A stretch of 64,000 nt of DNA from Undaria pinnatifida. Lineage: Eukaryota; Sar; Phaeophyceae; Laminariales; Alariaceae. The stretch is taken from contig JABAKD010000026.1 in NCBI GenBank assembly GCA_012845835.1, positions 8,542,558 to 8,606,557 of the forward strand, given 5' to 3'. Positions 47,640 to 59,125 of the stretch are shown here, piece after piece. How positions within the stretch are numbered: the stretch's first letter is position 1; each line of letters begins with the position of its first letter. The notes under the pieces are model-generated. The model saw only the letters and a list, made by a program, of their open reading frames with translations. It did no database searches and was not told the DNA's origin. The position numbers were made by a program, and so were the translations under genes.

Positions 47640-48560
47640 CTACACTACCGTGTACGACAGAAGATAACACACCCACATTAGATAGCACACCCCCCACAGA
47701 ATACAACACCAGGTGATATTTTTTTTCTAATCTCAAACTATAAGGATAGTTATCACGGGGGTTACATAATATAACACCCCCCATGAGGTTGCGTCACATG
47801 TATCCACGGGGCCCCTGGTACTATCACCCGGGTGATACAGCTCCTGTCCTGTGATCCCGCACATTACACCCCTGTGTGCGAGGAACCACCCCGTATGGAC
47901 CTCCAACAACATGGACGTGGAGGGAGAACAGAATCCCGCCGGAGCTCACTCCGCTGCTTTGACAGCTGCTGCGACAGCTGCTTCGGCAGCTGCTTCGACC
48001 ACAGCAGCGCAGGCTCGCCCGATTACCTCGTTCTTTCAACGCGAGGAACTTATTCTACGCCTGTTGCTGCTGCTGCCGCTGCTGCTGCAGCTGGCACAGC
48101 GACAGGCGCCAATGTAGCAGCCACCGCACTAGCTCAGCAGCCTGTTGCTGAGACTCTTGCAGCGGCGCACACAAGTGCCGTAGAAGAGTCAACAGGCACC
48201 AGTCAAGCCTCCCAAGAGGACGCGGCGGGGCATCAGCCCAGCAATCCCGTCGGCATGTTACCACACCCCCGCAATACCACACTCCTGCAAAGTGTGCGGC
48301 AGCAGCAATTCTTTGCTAACAAGTGTTATCACCCCCCCCTTTTATCACCCTTTCTCATTACCACACCCTCCAAAAGTGTGCGGAAGTGTTATCACACCCC
48401 AAACTTCAACATACCCCCTTCATGGGCCCTGTGACCTGCACGTCATCACCCGGGTTACATATGATAGCACGCCCCCCACATAATACCACACCCGGTGATA
48501 CTTTTTTTAAACTCCAAATTTTCATCGCCGGGGTTGTTATCTTCTGTCGTATACGATATT
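47640..48560 (+). other. Ala/Thr-rich frames, uncertain coding
   Basis: ATG at 47911 opens MDVEGEQNPAG, Ala-rich, followed by ARPITSFFQRE. The ITSFF core recalls PCNA-interacting peptides and some transposase N-termini, but the Gln is one residue off. An overlapping frame continues with poly-Ala and Gln. Flanks contain two diverged copies of a block with caccmggtgatatt and ggttgttatca (about 47705 and 48485) and several ttatcacmcc repeats. I cannot decide whether this is a gene fragment or repeat. Confidence 0.2.
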
Positions 48561-49300
48561 GTCGGTCATGCTGCCACTTTGGTAATACGGGTTGGCGCAA
48601 TCTAGTTACCAGGGCATGTCCTCATAGATAGTCTTCTTCGCTTTGCAGCCACTCGTCCCATGTACTCGTACGAGCACGGAGAATGGGCAATGGGCAGTGG
48701 GTTCGAGTTGGGCCAGCCATAAAATTGTTTGAAAAAGGAGATTGGCCATGCAGCGCTCATTTTTACACAGGTGGACGTGAGTTTTTGACACGGGGACGTT
48801 CATGCAGCAACCAACACATTCCGGGATGAACCTTTTTTTTACTTAATTACTCAAAAGATACGACCTACCTGGTGATCAAAAACGCGAAAAAAGAAAATGG
48901 TCCCAACGTTTCCGAAAAAAACAAAACGAAATGGTCCAGCTTGGAATAATGTTGCACGTAACGGCACCGGCTGTGAGCTGGTCTACGGCAAGGGACTCTT
49001 CCCGGGTCGCTCTGCTTTTCGCAGAGGTACGTGGGGAGCTCGCGCCAGGTTGGTTCATCGGCGGGGGTGAAAGAAATACGAGAGCTATTAATAATCGCGT
49101 ACTCTACTCGTGAGTCGGAGCAATAAGTGACGCAAACGAAAGAAAAACTACCCAAAGAGAATGTCCTGCCGACGACGCCATATATACTAGGATTAAGGGC
49201 TGTTACAGACACGGGGCACCCTTTCTTTGCAGGTCTCTCTACTATTAATAGACAATTTCCACGTTGGTCACTCACTTGTTGTATTAAATAAGCTCTTGTA
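48560..49300. other. No gene seen
   Basis: Frames of up to 195 codons on the minus strand lack recognisable features. Confidence 0.35.
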
Positions 49301-49302
49301 TT

Positions 49303-49540
49303 AGTTCCACACACGCCACGGACGAAGTGAACGCGTGCAATTCCTCGAAGCAAAGGCACCGTCCCCTTTTTCCTACGAGCATACGCGAACCGAACGTGTG
49401 CAATTCTTCGAAGCAAAGCAGCCATCCCCTTTTTTCCTACGAGTATACGCACATGCCTTCAAAGGCATGTGAAACCCCTTTATATTATTTCAGTATCTAG
49501 ATCTTACGCCTTCTTAGGCTTCCAGGGCAATACCATAGCA
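49303..49540 (-). mobile_element. Solo LTR of the TRIM family (copy-1 type)
   Basis: Matches the LTRs at 1379-1545 and 2067-2236 (ttccacacacgccacggacg, gcaattcctcgaagcaaagg, acgcacatgccttcaaaggc, cttacgccttcttaggcttc). Contains an internal duplication of the gtgcaattcytcgaagcaaa block. No partner LTR found nearby. Confidence 0.65.
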
Positions 49541-49799
49541 GCACGTGCGTTACAAACTTATTTTTTACGAAAAAATCCAGGCACCGTGTCAATACTTCAG
49601 ATCGAAAATCTCACTATGGAGCGCTGCATGGCAGTGTTTGTTTTTCACGTTAAACTGATATTTGCACCCATCTACGTCCAGCACAACCAGTGTCCGTGCT
49701 GATGCCTCATAGGGACGAGCCCTGTGGTCACAAACTACATGACAGCGGTACGTTGCAAATCCAGCAAAAGGTTATTTGGCCATGCAATCGCCCCGGTGG

Positions 49800-50124
49800 T
49801 CTGGTGGTCACCCTCGAATGCTATGTACTGTGTATTAGAGTTGGCTCTGGAGTTCGACTCTCACGTGGGCGGACTGTTGAGTTTATTTGCACCAATAACA
49901 AATCACAGAAACCCAACTGCTGAGAGCGCCTAGCAGCGTGGGTAGGCACAATTCGATGAGAGTCGACGAGGCAAGAAAGGGCTGAAGTCTTCTCGCGATA
50001 CAGCTGAAGGCACGTACCGTTGTGGGGAGGGGGGAAAAGAGCCTGCTTATACTGTAATGACTTTGGATCTGAGTTACGTCTAGGGAGAGAGAAAGAACGA
50101 GTGCGAAGATACTAGACGGGATGG
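49800..50124 (+). mobile_element. tRNA-Glu-like SINE, copy 3
   Basis: Head gccccggtggtctggtggtc (A box with one change) and ggagttcgactctcac (B box), then the body with cccaactgctgagagcgcct, gcagcgtgggtaggc, gagtcgacgaggc and the end agacgggatgg. Confidence 0.8.
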
Positions 50125-50129
50125 AGTAA

Positions 50130-50690
50130 AACAAGAATAAGACAACCACAACAAGCACTCGGGCTTAAAACAACAACATGCAAGCCAGCACACCAGACTA
50201 TTTGCAGTAAAAATGAAAATATAATGGAAAATATTAATAATAACGAAGAAATAACGAAAAGGAAAAAGGAAATTGGAAAGAAAGAGGGGAAGCGGACGGC
50301 CCTACAAATCACGAAAACAAAACACAGCAGACAGCCAGCCAGCAACGAGCAACAAGGCAGATGACATCATCCAGCCAACATCGGGGGCAGCATCCATGTT
50401 GGGTTTCGAATGACCTCGCTGCAGGAGTAGGAGCATTGCCGCATGGTCTATCATGGTGTATCAGCTAAGCACTGTTTCTGACGACAGCAGTGTGGTGCCA
50501 ACACCGTCATCGTCGCCCCCGTACCGAGAAACAAACGAAAAGCCTATTAATAACTATTAAGCAAGCGAAAACCCAGCAACAATGGAGATGACACCACCCA
50601 GCCGGCGTCGAGGCGGCACCCAAACAATAGAACAATGCACATTGGCCACTGCAATAGCAATGGAATATGGTGCAATGGACGGGGCTATTG
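50130..50690. other. No gene seen
   Basis: A-rich stretch after the SINE and short unrecognised frames only. Confidence 0.4.
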
Positions 50691-50694
50691 TCGT

Positions 50695-50852
50695 CGGCCA
50701 GCTAGCGCTGGGTTGCGATAGCAACTGAGCTAAATCGACACACGACGCGTATGAAAATACATGGAAGTGTGGTGAGCTTAATGAGCTTGAGCTTTATTTT
50801 TCGACCCCATCCGCCGGAGGATGAAAAAAAAAGAAAAAAAAAAGTCGTCGGC
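50695..50852 (+). mobile_element. Hairpin-tailed A-rich retroposon, copy 3
   Basis: gctgggttgcgatagcaact, gctaaatcgacacacgacgc, gagcttgagctttattt and catccgccggaggatg followed by an A-rich tail. SINE copy 4 starts 11 bp after the tail, suggesting insertion next to it. Confidence 0.7.
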
Positions 50853-50862
50853 AATGCCGGTT

Positions 50863-51165
50863 GCCCCGGTGGTCTAGTGGTTAACCTCGAACACTACTAA
50901 GGTTGAAGTCAGGGGTTCAAATCTCGGTATAGAGATTTTAATTTTCTTGAGACACCAACTGTCGAGAGCTCTTGATAGGGTGGATAAGCACAAGTCGACG
51001 CGAGCCGACAAGAGAAGAAAGTTCTGAGGCCGTCTCGCGATAAAACTGAAAACGCGTACCGTAGTGGGAAGGGGGGACAAAAGCCTGCTTAGTGACCCCG
51101 GGTCTGAGTTATGTCAAGGGAGGGAGGAGGAGATAGCCAAAGCGCGAAGATAATAAACGGGATGG
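50863..51165 (+). mobile_element. tRNA-Glu-like SINE, copy 4
   Basis: Head gccccggtggtctagtggtt (perfect A box) and ggggttcaaatctc (B box), body with accaactgtcgagagc, gacgcgagccgacaag, gggtctgagttatg and the 3' end aaacgggatggg. Confidence 0.8.
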
Positions 51166-51304
51166 GCAAGATATAATAAAAACTAGTATCGATGGTTACC
51201 TTCCCCAACGTATGAGTATGGCCTGCACAGGCTATGGGTAGATAGCTTGCACAATCTGTTGTGGTGGACCATAGCTATCAATGGATGGATTGCAAAACCT
51301 ATTG

Positions 51305-51384
51305 TGCGAAAACAAATTATGCGCGCCTAGGAGGCTCGAACGCATGATCTGCACGCATAGTTTGGACACGCTACCGCTGGGCCA
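51305..51384 (-). mobile_element. Second tRNA-like sequence, probable SINE head
   Basis: On the minus strand, ggcccagcggtagcgtgtcc (A-box-like) and gcgttcgagcctcc (B-box-like) are spaced as in a tRNA, but the acceptor stem cannot pair with the flanking attttttt. It is unrelated to the tRNA-Glu-like family. A body of about 150 bp to 51180 may belong to it. Confidence 0.4.
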
Positions 51385-51496
51385 AAAAATATAGTGATGA
51401 CCAATCTCGAGCGAATAGTATACACTTCTGTACGGAAACGAAGACATAGAAGGGTTATATTGGTACGAGCTGGGCCGGGCAAGAAGCTGAAAAAAG

Positions 51497-51790
51497 CTTG
51501 ATTTCGCTCTGCCCCGCTCAATTTTTCGAGTTCGGATCTGAAAATTTGAGACGTGATTCTTATCAAGCTTACAAAAACACTGAATGCTGATCAAAAAAAA
51601 AATATTTTTTTTCGAAGCATTTTCCCTCGATTTCATGATTTCAGAATTCTTTTGACCCGCCGTAAGTCCGGAAGATTTTTTTTTTTTCGAGGTGATCAAC
51701 ATTGAGTGTGTTGGAAATATTGATACGAATCACGTGTCAAAATTTCAGGTCCGAACTCGAAAAACTGAGCGGGGCACCGCGAATTTGTGA
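51497..51790. mobile_element. Foldback/MITE-like hairpin
   Basis: 51510-51600 and the reverse complement of 51690-51776 match (tgccccgctca, tttttcgagttcggayctga, acgtgattc, then an inner match around tgatcaa). The arms are about 85-100 bp with an A/T-rich loop. No coding capacity. Confidence 0.75.
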
Positions 51791-52291
51791 TTCACCTCTG
51801 CCGTGAGCAAAATTCCCACCATCGATTCGGTGGCGAATACGCCCTCCACTGTCCCAGTAATGTCATGTTTGCACTTGGAGAAGCGTGCAATGCGTGTGCA
51901 TTGCATTTCAAGACGTTTGGGTTCAGCTGCAACAGGAATACACGGTGATAAAATCTGTTTTATTAGTATGATAGGTACTTTACTGCGCAGCAGGCTGGCT
52001 ACATTCTTGTTTCACTCCACGAGAATAACTTCGGAATGACGCGTACGAATGCTCGCGCTGGTCATTTCTCGTACAAAAAACGCCCGGATCATTCCAAACA
52101 ATACTCGTACGCTATCGCGAGCACTCCCTGTATTTAAGAACACCCCTGTATGAACACGAGCAACCAGCAACGGGAACCTACCGCAACCTGCAAGTACTTG
52201 CATCTACCGGGCAGACGCCACTTCGACACCTTGGGAGAATTCATTCGTTTCATCAGACCCACCACGCACCATCACACAGCGATCAAATACA

Positions 52292-52487
52292 GCTGTAAAA
52301 CAGCGGTCTGCACAGGTGCTGCACAGCAGCAGTGGAGACTGCTGTAAAACAGCTGTCTGCACAGGTGCTGCACAGCAGCAGTGGAGACAGCTGTAAAACA
52401 GCGGTCTGCACTGCTGCTGCACAGCAGCAGTGGAGACTGCTGTAAAACAGCGGTCTGCACAGGTGCTGCACAGCAGCAGTGGAGACT
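52292..52487 (+). repeat. 49-bp tandem repeat, 4 copies
   Basis: Exact 49-bp period at 52292, 52341, 52390 and 52439. Each unit contains the small palindrome gctgtaaaacagc and the inverted repeat ctgctg...cagcag. Several frames stay open across it. Confidence 0.9.
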
Positions 52488-52499
52488 GCTGCATGTGTG

Positions 52500-54148
52500 C
52501 GCTGGTAAACAAACGTACAGGTAGTCACGGAATACAACACTACAGCGGCAGCGCATGTGGTACAGCAACGTAAGGAGCGCTGCAACTCGTTGTTGAGCAG
52601 TTGTTTTGACCACCACTTGCAATTCCGCCGCATTTTTCAAAAAAAATCGCGCGGAAATGACGGTTTCACGCCGCTTTCACGCCGCATCATAGCGTGCTGT
52701 GATTGGTCAGTTTCCCTTCGTTTGTACAACCAACTCTACAGGGCTTGTGGAGGGCTCTCTGTTGCAGCCCTGAGTTCAAGGATTTCAGCAGTCTTTTCGG
52801 TTTGGGAAACGAGTTAGGAGCAGCAGAGATATGCTTTTCTGAAGAAATGTTAGCTTCTTGCCCGGCCCAGCTCGTAGCATCCCGGAAAAAACTTGAAATT
52901 ATTGAAACCCCCGAAAAGGGGACAGAATCGACAAATCCTTGGAACATCATGCGTCATGATTTTTTTAGAAACCACACCCCGGGGCCATTACAAACCCATC
53001 CCCTGCTGAAGAAACTATATTCGACGCCCCCACTGCTCGCCGACTACGTGGGCGACGCCTCTTTTTTCTCCGGGGATGGAAAGGGTCGGTGTGGGAGGGG
53101 GGCGTGCCACGGCCGCGTGGTCTGGGCAGGGCTTGTGTCGCCCGGATGCGGTGTTGATCGAATAGTATAGTGTATCGCATTTATACTAGAGACTAAACGC
53201 CACTACTAATATGTCAGGTACTACGTTAGCGCATTATACAACAAGTATTTTATTATATTGTAGTGTACTATTAATAGCTACGCCAGCCAGTAAACCCAGC
53301 CCTGCCTGTTGAACTTCTGTTTACCTTGACCTTGCTGCGTGTCTGCGTTGCTTTACTTGTCGTGTCTCTTTCCTTGCCATTCGCATAGCTTTTTAAAGTC
53401 CAAGTTCCAAGTTTAAGTGTTCGAAGTTCAAAGGCCCAAAGTTGAACTTGTTGTTCGGTGCACGCCGCGGCATCGGTTATTGCGTTTCTCAACGTATATA
53501 TACCTGACATGCCACTGCTGCTGCTGTTAGCTCAATGAATGCGCATCTACGGCTGCTGCTGTCCCGCAAGGTAGCACCATGGTAGGGTATTCGTTTGTTT
53601 TTTGATCATTTTTTGCTTTCCACTTCAGCTCGTTTTTTACCCCCAGCGACCTTACGGACAAACTGTGGTCGCAGGTGTCGTCCTTTCTCCCCCACGGTAC
53701 GTGCGTTCTTACTAATTGTGCCGAGGGTTCGCCGTGCTCACTGCTCGTCGGTTTGCGTCTACTTGCAATGTTGTCACACTTTCGGCGTGTCAAGTTTATA
53801 ATTGCAAGAACAAGTCACTTGCTGGACTCGAAGTCACGAAATCGTCCTTCGTAGCTACGAGGTTTACATGTAGACCACCGGGGACGCCGGCTTGCATGCA
53901 GTATGGCAGTACCGTACGGCAGTACGACTCGTACGAGGGTCGACCTTTCTGTCGAACAGTAAACCTGCTTTGGCCAACTACTATGACCACAACAACCAGG
54001 CTTCGTACCTGGATACCCCAAAAGAGTATCTACCTACGGCACCAGGTACTAAACAAGCCCTTCGAACTTTGTATTATGCAACTGGTTTACACGGTACGCA
54101 CTGCTGTTGTCCTGCTGTAATGCTGCACTATATTACTATTACTACCAG
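52500..54148 (+). other. Upstream region of the importin gene; no further exon assigned
   Basis: A plus-strand frame 52703-53170 (e.g. ICFSEEMLASCPAQLVASRK) looks partly protein-like but does not resemble the N-terminal half of importin-13/transportin-3, which should lie upstream of 54149. 53640-53760 shares gtcgcaggtgtcgtcctttc and ctgctcgtcggtt with 36598-36690, a dispersed repeat. Confidence 0.35.
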
Positions 54149-54317
54149 GCGCGGCAAGTTAATGAAGCAACGAAAGTGCTGAGGATGTCCAGCAGGCTGG
54201 ATGGCACTGCCTCCAGCAAGCCTTTGGACAATGCCATCCCCGTCACGTCCTGGTGCTTGTTGGCTTGGATCGAGGCTGCCGCGGCCGCTGAGAACGAGCG
54301 ACGATTCTTCCACCCTG
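54149..54317 (+). CDS. Importin-13/transportin-3-like nuclear transport receptor, internal exon A
   Basis: First recognisable exon of a karyopherin-beta family receptor, an alpha-helical HEAT-repeat solenoid that carries cargo through nuclear pores in a Ran-dependent way. Acceptor ttactattactaccag|GCG (54149), phase 0. The encoded stretch ARQVNEATKVLRMSSRL, then DNAIPVTSWCLLAWIEAAAA, follows the hEAasd...nlplamqlf...-type helices near residue 220-280 of transportin-3. Donor CCTG|GTGAGT at 54317, phase 1, fits the next exon (G|AG). The in-frame ATG at 54185 is therefore unlikely to be the true start; N-terminal exons are missing. Assignment rests on the combined run of four exons; exon A alone would be weak. 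It is followed by a 90-bp tandem repeat in the intron (54323-54505). Confidence 0.7.
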
Positions 54318-54322
54318 GTGAG

Positions 54323-54505
54323 TTGACTCATACTTCAGAGTGGCAGAGTTGCAGCTGCATACCTGGTTTTGGTATCAATACGAGTAGCAACGTCGCGTTA
54401 GTGGAAATGCGCTGATTCAGAGTGGCCGAATTGCAGCTGCATGCTTTGTTTCGGTATAAACGCGAGTGGCGGCGATGCGGTAGTGGAGAACTGGGGTCTG
54501 ACGTC
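54323..54505 (+). repeat. About 95-bp tandem repeat, 2 copies
   Basis: ttcagagtggcmgarttgcagctgcat recurs with ggtatmaayrcgagt and gcggtagtgga. Located in the first intron of the importin-like gene. Confidence 0.7.
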
Positions 54506-55670
54506 GTCCCGGTGCTATCGCAGCGATACCCATGTTGCAAGGATATACAATCTAGATGTACCCGAGCATAGTTTACCCGGGCATATATTATACCCGGGTA
54601 TATCGAAGATTATGAGGGTTGGTACCCGGGTACCCCCGAAGTGTATACTTCGAAGTACCCTGCTTTAGGAACCCTTGAATGTTGGTATCATCGATCGTCC
54701 GTTCGCTATCAATTGATTGACGTTGGGCTCGGCCGTGCGCCGTCGTTCGCTCGCTCGTTCGGCCGTCGCTCTCGTTGATGACGCTTGCCTCAATAGAGGT
54801 GGCGCTTTTTCGGCTGTTTTTCTCTTTTTTTTTTTTGTGAATGACGGCGCTCCTTAGCCCAAAAAATCGTCGGAATATCATTTTTTTTTTCGCCATATGT
54901 TTTTGTCGTATACCTAGGTCGTAGGATTTTCTCATCGGGTACCATTTCTATTTTCTCCAAGTCAGCTTTTGGGTGGGGGTATAGCGCTCAAGCGACTATC
55001 CTCAGAAAAAAATGGTGCGCCGATACCGTAGCGTGCGTATAATGTAGTCTAATGTAGTATAATGTTAGTAAACTTCCTATCTCCCATAGGTCTGGTCGGT
55101 GATGTTTGTACGAGCCCTTAACCGTGTCCGATCTGATTTTCGTATGTTTTGTTCAATGTCTTGGCTTGGTGCTATATGATTTCCGAAGTATAAATGTATA
55201 CTGCTGTGGTGCTATTAATGGACTACCTGGGTACATGAGTACAAAACACAGCTCTATTAGTAGCGTGAGGATTGACCCACTCCTCGGCAGCAAAAGCCGC
55301 GGGTTTCATGTACAGAAGGCGCTAAATGTGCATCATAAGCACTGACTATGGGCCAATGCTTATGGTGCTATAGTTAACGAAAGCACACTCCGGGCATTTT
55401 ATTGACAGCACTCGGTGGCATGATTGCACCAGAGATGCCCGCAAGGGTACTGAGTGTTGTTCGGCGCCGCTTTCACTGCCTTGAAGCTGATGTTATGTGC
55501 TCTGCGGCGTTTTCTTGTTGGCACTTTGCTTTGCTGTGCTTTTTTGTGCCGTGCGCGCCGTGTTGTGCTGTGGTCCGCTGTTCTGTGATGTGCTGTGCTG
55601 CGTTTCATCTTGTTTACGTACGACCCTTGGACACGTGTATATACTGCTGCACCGTCTGCCCCAACGGCAG

Positions 55671-56257
55671 AGCTTCTGACCAGTTGTTGCAGATATATGG
55701 AGGCGTTAGCGACGGCGCACCCGGCCCGCTTCTCGACAGAGTGCCAGTCTTTGGCGCCGCACACTGCGGCCGTGCTGATGCGCGCAACCGCCAGTACCAA
55801 CAATACAGAAACCTCTAGGGCATCGGTCGACGAAGATGCGGAGGAATTACTGACCAATGAGAATGCAGAGACGGACATGGGTGTGGCGCCATCGACCAAT
55901 GAGATCGAGGAGCGGAAAGCTCTCGAGCTATGGGTGGACTTCCTCGGGATTTGTCTGTTGCCATTCTGCGGCAGGCGTAACGCTGGAGAAAGCCGTGCTA
56001 AAGGAGATAACGCCGATGGAGAAGATATCGATGGGTTTTACAGTGATAGCGATAGCGACGATGAATCGGAGGGCGACGATGAAGGCGACGGGGGGGTTTC
56101 CCATGGAAAGGCGAGGTCGGGGTGGGTCAAGGGGTGGATGCGACGAGCGGGGATGGCCGGCACGGAGACTCCGAAGTGTCCTTTCGATCTCCGATCCGGT
56201 GGTCGGGATGAGGATCTGCCCCTTAGATTGGCCGTGATGATCGCCTCGCGCGTAAAG
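55671..56257 (+). CDS. Importin-13/transportin-3-like receptor, exon B
   Basis: Acceptor ccccaacggcag|AG after a T/G-rich tract. The exon begins by completing a Glu codon, then ELLTSCCRYMEALATAHPAR..., matching the leucine-rich helix pair before the family's conserved aromatic helix; ALELWVDFLGICLLPF corresponds to the (I/L)-x-F-W-Y-x-L helix. An unusual acidic insert (DSDSDDESEGDDEGDG, about 56040-56090) follows, absent from animal homologues as far as I know. The donor is AAG|GTGATT at 56257, phase 0; the frame otherwise runs on to a stop at 56327-56329. Start and end phases agree with exons A and C. Neighbouring GC content is higher than in the introns. Confidence 0.7.
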
Positions 56258-57508
56258 GTGATTGATCCGGGTCGTTTCGGTTGGACTTCTTGTTTTCCCA
56301 TTTTCCGAAGGATTATGAAATATTGTTAATTAATTAATCGGCGTGCATGCCGCACCTAACCTTTTATCTTCTAGGTGTGTACGTGTTTTGCTCACTTGTG
56401 TGATTGGTGCCGACGCACTTGTCCGCTGGAGCGTGCAGCAGCCACCTTTGCTTCTCGCTGATGGTTGTGTAGCACACTACCCACAAGCGTGCTTAGTCGC
56501 GTGACTACTGTAGTTAGCTCTCAGGGTAGTGCTGTAAAAACCAACAAAATACGTTATTTCGTGGGTTCGAGACGGTTATCGCTAGCGTTGGTCTCCGGGT
56601 CTATCCCCTCGCCACGTCTATTTTAATAGACCACTCTGGTAGATCAAGCGCCATCATGCCTGTTTCACGCAAGAAAAGGCGACGATACACCGCTTACCCC
56701 ATGCTCAGAAGTGGACGTGAAACCAACACTCACCTTTCTTGGGCGACTTTCGCAGCCTGCACAGCGTCCACCCGCTTTTATACCTGTATTTTTCGTACCC
56801 TCGTCTGTCTACACTCCCGATTATTCAGCTCGTAACTAACCGATCCGTTGCCGTGCGGACACGCGCTTCCACGATCGGGGTGGCATTGCTTTCCCTAAAC
56901 AAGACTGACTAATGCGCCCCCTCAACGGAAAAGCCACCCGCTATCGTCGGAAACCTTTTGGGTCACGACCTTATTCGTTATGCAAGGTTCCTCTTCGGAA
57001 TGTGGTTGGCTTGAAATCCCGGGGGCGTCGCAAGTTGAAAACGGGGAATACAGGCGTTCTTATGATACGAACTTTTTGTTATAACCTTAATAATTAATAA
57101 ATCTCTTTGAAAAAAAATAAAGAATAACCGATTTCAAGGTTCCAGGTGCGAGCCACCGCGCAAGCAATTGGTCAAGCAACAACCGACCTAGCCCCAAACG
57201 AGCTTGTGGCTTAGACTAGCATACGTCATACCTACAGTAGGCCATGAGAGTGTTTGTCGGATGGTATTTTCGTTTTGTCTTGGAGTCGGTTGTCTGGGTG
57301 AAGAGCACAGAGGTCCCCATGTGAAGAACCTCACGAAAACTAGATGCACCCCGATCGTAGCGTACATCTGCGGTGCGGTGCGGTGCGATGCAACCCGAAG
57401 GATGGATCAGCCCGTCGATCGGCCGCCGTGATCCAACTGACCGACCAAATAGCGCCGCCATATCCCCCCCGCGCCAAGCCGATTTTTGCTCCACACTTGT
57501 CGTTGCAG

Positions 57509-57757
57509 GCCGCGGCGGGCGCGTCCCGCCCTGCCTCCGTTTCTTCCCTAGCCACAGCCCTGGCGGTTCTCTGCGCCTTTACAGTGGCGGAGGCGGTGGC
57601 AGTGGGGGAGTGTGGGGGGGAGGTATATGATGGACACCAGAAGGCAGCGGAGGATGCGTTTACGTGCTTGATTGGCGTGGCGGAGATGGTGCCGGAGAAC
57701 AGCGCGCAGGCGGAGTGCGTGAAGGCCGCTTTGGTTTCGCTCAAGGAGTGCGCAGAG
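57509..57757 (+). CDS. Importin-13/transportin-3-like receptor, exon C
   Basis: Strong acceptor ctccacacttgtcgttgcag|GCC, phase 0. Codes an Ala/Ser-rich stretch, then AVAVGECGGEVYDGHQKAAE, followed by DAFTCLIGVAEMVPENSAQAE, which parallels the wEvteAvLfimaaiAksvdpEN segment of transportin-3. Ends GAG|GTGGGA (57757), phase 0; if unspliced it stops 15 bases later. The hydrophobic ATALAVLCAF might be mistaken for a signal peptide if the exon were taken alone. The next intron of about 4 kb holds a satellite and a TRIM element. Confidence 0.6.
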
Positions 57758-57879
57758 GTGGGAAGGACTTCTTGAAGATGCGCAGCGGTATAATAGGCTG
57801 TCGCCACGGACTAAGGCCACCGTGGGGGTGGGGGCGTTCTCATTTGTTGCTTGCCTTAGTCATTTGACCTTTGACCAAG

Positions 57880-58200
57880 CAAGCATCCCTCTCGAGACGG
57901 AGCTCTAACGGTGTCGGGGACGGGGGCGTACTCATTTTTTGCCTACCTTAGTCGTTTGACCATTGACTATGCATCCCTTCGAGACGGGGCACCGTTCCTA
58001 CTCCTAGTAAAGACGCCTCTAACATTTATGCGCTAAGTACGGTTATTCATATGTTACATACAAGCACCGTTTGCTTATCTTGCCTCCTTCCAAGGACGTT
58101 TTCGTTCAATCGCTACCGGCCAATCGCAAAAGCGTCTACCCTCTAAAATGTAAAATGTGGCCATTCCATTAGTGAACAAGGCTAGGTAGGGGGCGCAGCC
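57880..58200 (+). other. Intron sequence
   Basis: Contains two copies of a short block (cttagtcrtttgacc, gagacggrgc) at about 57860-57905 and 57948-57990. Nothing else recognised. Confidence 0.4.
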
Positions 58201-58228
58201 CTAGTTTTCACCACCAGATTTTGAGCTA

Positions 58229-58386
58229 TCATACTATCATACCATCATCCTATCATACCATCATACTGGTACTATCATACTATCATACTATCATACTATC
58301 ATGCTATCATACTATCATGCTATCATACTGTCATACTATCATACTATCATACTAATATACTATAATACTATCATGCTATCATACTC
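58229..58386 (+). repeat. 8-bp satellite (actatcat)n
   Basis: About 19 copies of actatcat with scattered substitutions, inside the large importin intron. Confidence 0.9.
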
Positions 58387-58933
58387 GCTCGAGTTACTCT
58401 GTACCTCACGGACACAAAGACTTTAGGCGTATTTTTTTTGACGCAGCGTAGATTACCATTGTATTGAGAATACATGCCGCATACTTAAAACAGCACGAAA
58501 GCTAAAGACCGCTCAGTGGGGAGTGCTATATATAACCAACGAAATGTATATTTTCGAGTTCGTAAACAGATTCTCACCGGCTTTTACTAGCAAGGATCTC
58601 CGAGGCATCTCCTACATAACCAACAGCTCGCGCGAGTGACCCCGCGAGTGACCCGGAACCTCTGCACAACAAAGCCTCCAGGGGTGAACTCCCTACCTGC
58701 TACTGTAGATGTGGTCCTGCTTATGACGATTCCGGTATCGACCGCACGAATCAGGACAAATTGCTGGGATAGGGAATACGTGAAAATTGCAAGGCAGGGA
58801 GCTTTGCAAGGTAAGGAGCTGCACGCCGCGCGCGCAGGCAGCACAATGGCACTTTTACTGCTGATTTTCTCCTTCGCTCCCTGGACAGGTGATAAAACAT
58901 CATTTTTTTGCTTTTTTCGATTGCTACACTTGG

Positions 58934-59125
58934 GTCCTGAAGGCTTAACCCCGTTCGAGCTCCGAAACCCCTACCTACATTCTGTCCGAGCAAAAAAATC
59001 CCGAAAACGGGTTTTCCAGTTGTAGAGGGGGATTAACGCCTCTACAACTGGAAACCCGTTTTTGGATACAAGTCACTTGGAATTAGTATTGGGAGGAGTT
59101 TCGGGATTCTGAAGGGGTTACTCGT
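58934..59125. mobile_element. Hairpin element of the 'ctggaaaccc' family
   Basis: Left arm 58934-59025 and right arm 59038-59125 are imperfect inverted copies (gggattctgaaggggttac..., tctacaactggaaacccgtt). The central 26 bp on each side are nearly perfect. The right arm matches the single copies at 30955 and 31600. Confidence 0.75.
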
